From NCBI RefSeq assembly GCF_016862315.1, contig NZ_BOMS01000053.1, positions 1 to 64,000 on the forward strand: 64,000 nucleotides of DNA, given 5' to 3'. The notes beneath the pieces were generated by a model. It was given only the letters and a program-made list of their open reading frames with translations. It ran no database searches and was not told the DNA's origin. Both the position numbers and the translations under genes were made by a program. This document shows positions 62,685-64,000 of the stretch, in pieces (the first letter of the stretch is position 1; every line of letters begins with the position of its first letter). This DNA comes from Actinoplanes palleronii (GTDB taxonomy: Bacteria > Actinomycetota > Actinomycetes > Mycobacteriales > Micromonosporaceae).

Positions 62685-62736
62685 GGCTGGGCTGCAGGGG
62701 TGTCTCGGCGGGGTTGAGGCACCTCGGGGGCCAGCC
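62685..62736 (+). repeat. Palindromic repeat copy C2
   Basis: A 52-bp copy 10 bp after C1: GGCTGGGCTGCAGGGGTGTC, loop, GGCACCTCGGGGGCCAGCC. It ends two bases before the stop codon of the minus-strand gene at 62739. Confidence 0.8.
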
Positions 62737-62738
62737 GG

Positions 62739-63350
62739 TCAGCTTCGGCGGGCCAGTTCGGCGGCGACCCTCAGCGCGGTCTGGCGGGGGAGGCGGAGCA
62801 CGTCGTCAGCCGTGAACTGGAAGACCGTCCAGCCGGCCTCGCGCAGAGCGCCGTACCTGGCGATGTCCCGGCGGAACTGGTCACGCCCCCGGTGATGATC
62901 GCCCTCGTACTCGGCGGCCACCTGGGCGAACGGCCAGCCCAGGTCGACTCTGCCGATCAGCCGTCCCCGGTGATCGTGAACCTCGAACTGAGGATGTGGC
63001 GCGGGGACGCCGGCATCGTGCATGAGCAGCCGGAGGCGCGTCTCCATCGGTGACTCGGCACGACTGTCCACCAGACCGAGCACCTCCCGCAGGCGCGCCG
63101 TCTCCGGCCACCGGAAGCGCTGCCTGGCCATCTCGGCAGCGGCGCCGACGTCGAGCGCCGACATTCCGTCGAGCAGGATCAGAGAGTCCACTCGGGCCAG
63201 GCGCCGGCCCAGGTCGAACGCCGTGCGTTCCGGGGTGGTCACCGGCAGCCCGTGGAGAACGGTGAGGTCACCCTCGCCGATGACGGTGTGATGGGTGGAC
63301 ACCCGCGGATGCCGGTTCATCCATGCGTCCCTCGGCGCCACCACCGACAC
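62739..63350 (-). pseudogene. AbiEi-like/DUF559 protein, 5' end apparently missing
   Basis: The 203 codons from GTG 63350 encode the C-terminal part of a protein with a DUF559-type nuclease-like domain (AAEYEGDHHRGRDQFRRDIARY, about 143-163, then LREAGWTVFQFTADDVL), as found in actinobacterial type IV toxin-antitoxin AbiEi-related proteins. The reading frame stays open about 64 codons further upstream and encodes RGTAIGGPSAAHLWGAELLH, which looks like the family's conserved N-terminal region, yet no ATG, GTG or TTG precedes it before an in-frame TAG near 63545. So the gene has either lost its 5' end, abutting the thioesterase gene, or uses an unusual start. Confidence 0.6.
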
Positions 63351-63495
63351 CGGTGGGTCGGGATGCAGGAGTTCGGCACCCCACAGGTGGGCCGCGCTCG
63401 GACCGCCGATCGCCGTTCCGCGCGGGAGGATCAGGCGGACGTGGCGGCGGGGCGCGGTGCGACGGGCGGCTTGCTGGTGGGGGCGGGCGCCGGGG

Positions 63496-64000
63496 TCAGG
63501 GGGTGGGGAGGTCGAGGATGAGGCAGGTGGAGGTGGCGTGGGCTACCAGGCGGCCCTTGGCGTCGGTCAGGCGGGCTTCGGCCAGGGCCGTGCGGCGGCC
63601 GCGCTGCAGGACGGCGCCGGTGCAGGTCAGCGTGCCCGAGTCGACGGTGACGGCGCGGAGGAACTTCACGTTCAGGTCCATGCTGGTGTAGCCGACACCC
63701 ACCGGCAGGGTGGTCTGGACCGAGCAGGCGGCCGCGGTGTCCAGCAGGGTGGAGATGACGCCGCCGTGCACGGTGCCGATCGGGTTGTAGTGGAACTCCT
63801 GCGGGTCGAGCGTGATCGTGACGCTGCCGTCCTCGGCGTGCAGGCTGCTGCCGTCGATCAGCTGGAAGATCGGCGGGGGCGGGACCTCGCCGGCCGACAT
63901 GGCACGGAGGAACTCCAGGCCGCTGAGCTCGGTGAGCAGCTTGACGTGCTCGGACGGGTCCGTCCAGGAGAACGTGCGGGTCCGGGCGGCGGCCTGAGTC
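63496..64000 (-). CDS. PaaI-family hotdog thioesterase (5' end beyond the window)
   Basis: A hotdog-fold acyl-CoA thioesterase. The fold's signature is FHYNPIGTVHGGVISTLLDTAAACSV with the catalytic Gly/Asp region, followed by SMDLNVKFLRAV and RGRRTALAEARLTD. An ATG at 63900 exists, but the frame stays open to the window edge and encodes RTRTFSWTDPSEHVKLLTEL then SGLEFLRAM, which fits the family's usual N-terminus, so the true start is outside. The substrate is unknown; members cleave aromatic or aliphatic acyl-CoAs. Confidence 0.88.
   Translation of the reverse strand, partial: TQAAARTRTFSWTDPSEHVKLLTELSGLEFLRAMSAGEVPPPPIFQLIDGSSLHAEDGSVTITLDPQEFHYNPIGTVHGGVISTLLDTAAACSVQTTLPVGVGYTSMDLNVKFLRAVTVDSGTLTCTGAVLQRGRRTALAEARLTDAKGRLVAHATSTCLILDLPTP

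Overview
The window is about 64 kb of very GC-rich actinobacterial chromosome. The gene content and order point to the Micromonosporaceae, most likely an Actinoplanes-like organism; this is inferred from gene families and style, not from a marker gene. I see no rRNA, tRNA, CRISPR array, prophage or intact insertion sequence.

Left part (1-33 kb) is accessory or genus-level content. It holds small membrane and secreted proteins, two SRPBCC proteins flanking a carotenoid-desaturase-like FAD oxidoreductase, an XRE/DUF5753 regulator with a small partner, a GT4 glycosyltransferase, an AraC regulator coupled to a VOC protein, a FAD monooxygenase, a methyltransferase divergent from a large LuxR/AAA regulator, RecQ, and a GH3 glucosaminidase. 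These are followed by an envelope cluster (DUF1206, MscS-type channel, holin-X, DUF3618, DUF4235), a cold-shock gene, an aldo/keto reductase, a Tam-like methyltransferase, an adenosine/aminofutalosine deaminase, and a response regulator plus histidine kinase next to a large secreted protein whose protease motif is degenerate.

Right part (33-64 kb) is the conserved actinobacterial core: thrS, HIT, pgsA, PIM acyltransferase, pimA, pdxS/pdxT, yebC, ruvCAB, yajC-secD-secF, apt, relA, two cyclophilins, a metallo-beta-lactamase-fold hydrolase and hisS. It matches the mycobacterial order, but two tandem GGDEF diguanylate cyclases and a divergent EF-G2 gene sit inside the PIM block, and pdxS runs opposite to pdxT.

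Non-coding structure is rich. A 52-53 bp palindromic repeat family occurs five times at three intergenic sites. Several gene ends carry short tandem arrays of unrelated units (39, 40, 36/37, 25 and 24 bp). There are four strong terminator hairpins, a perfect 25-bp inverted repeat behind yebC, three candidate operators, and many genes whose start codon lies 6-8 nt after a TAnnnT hexamer, as expected for leaderless transcripts.
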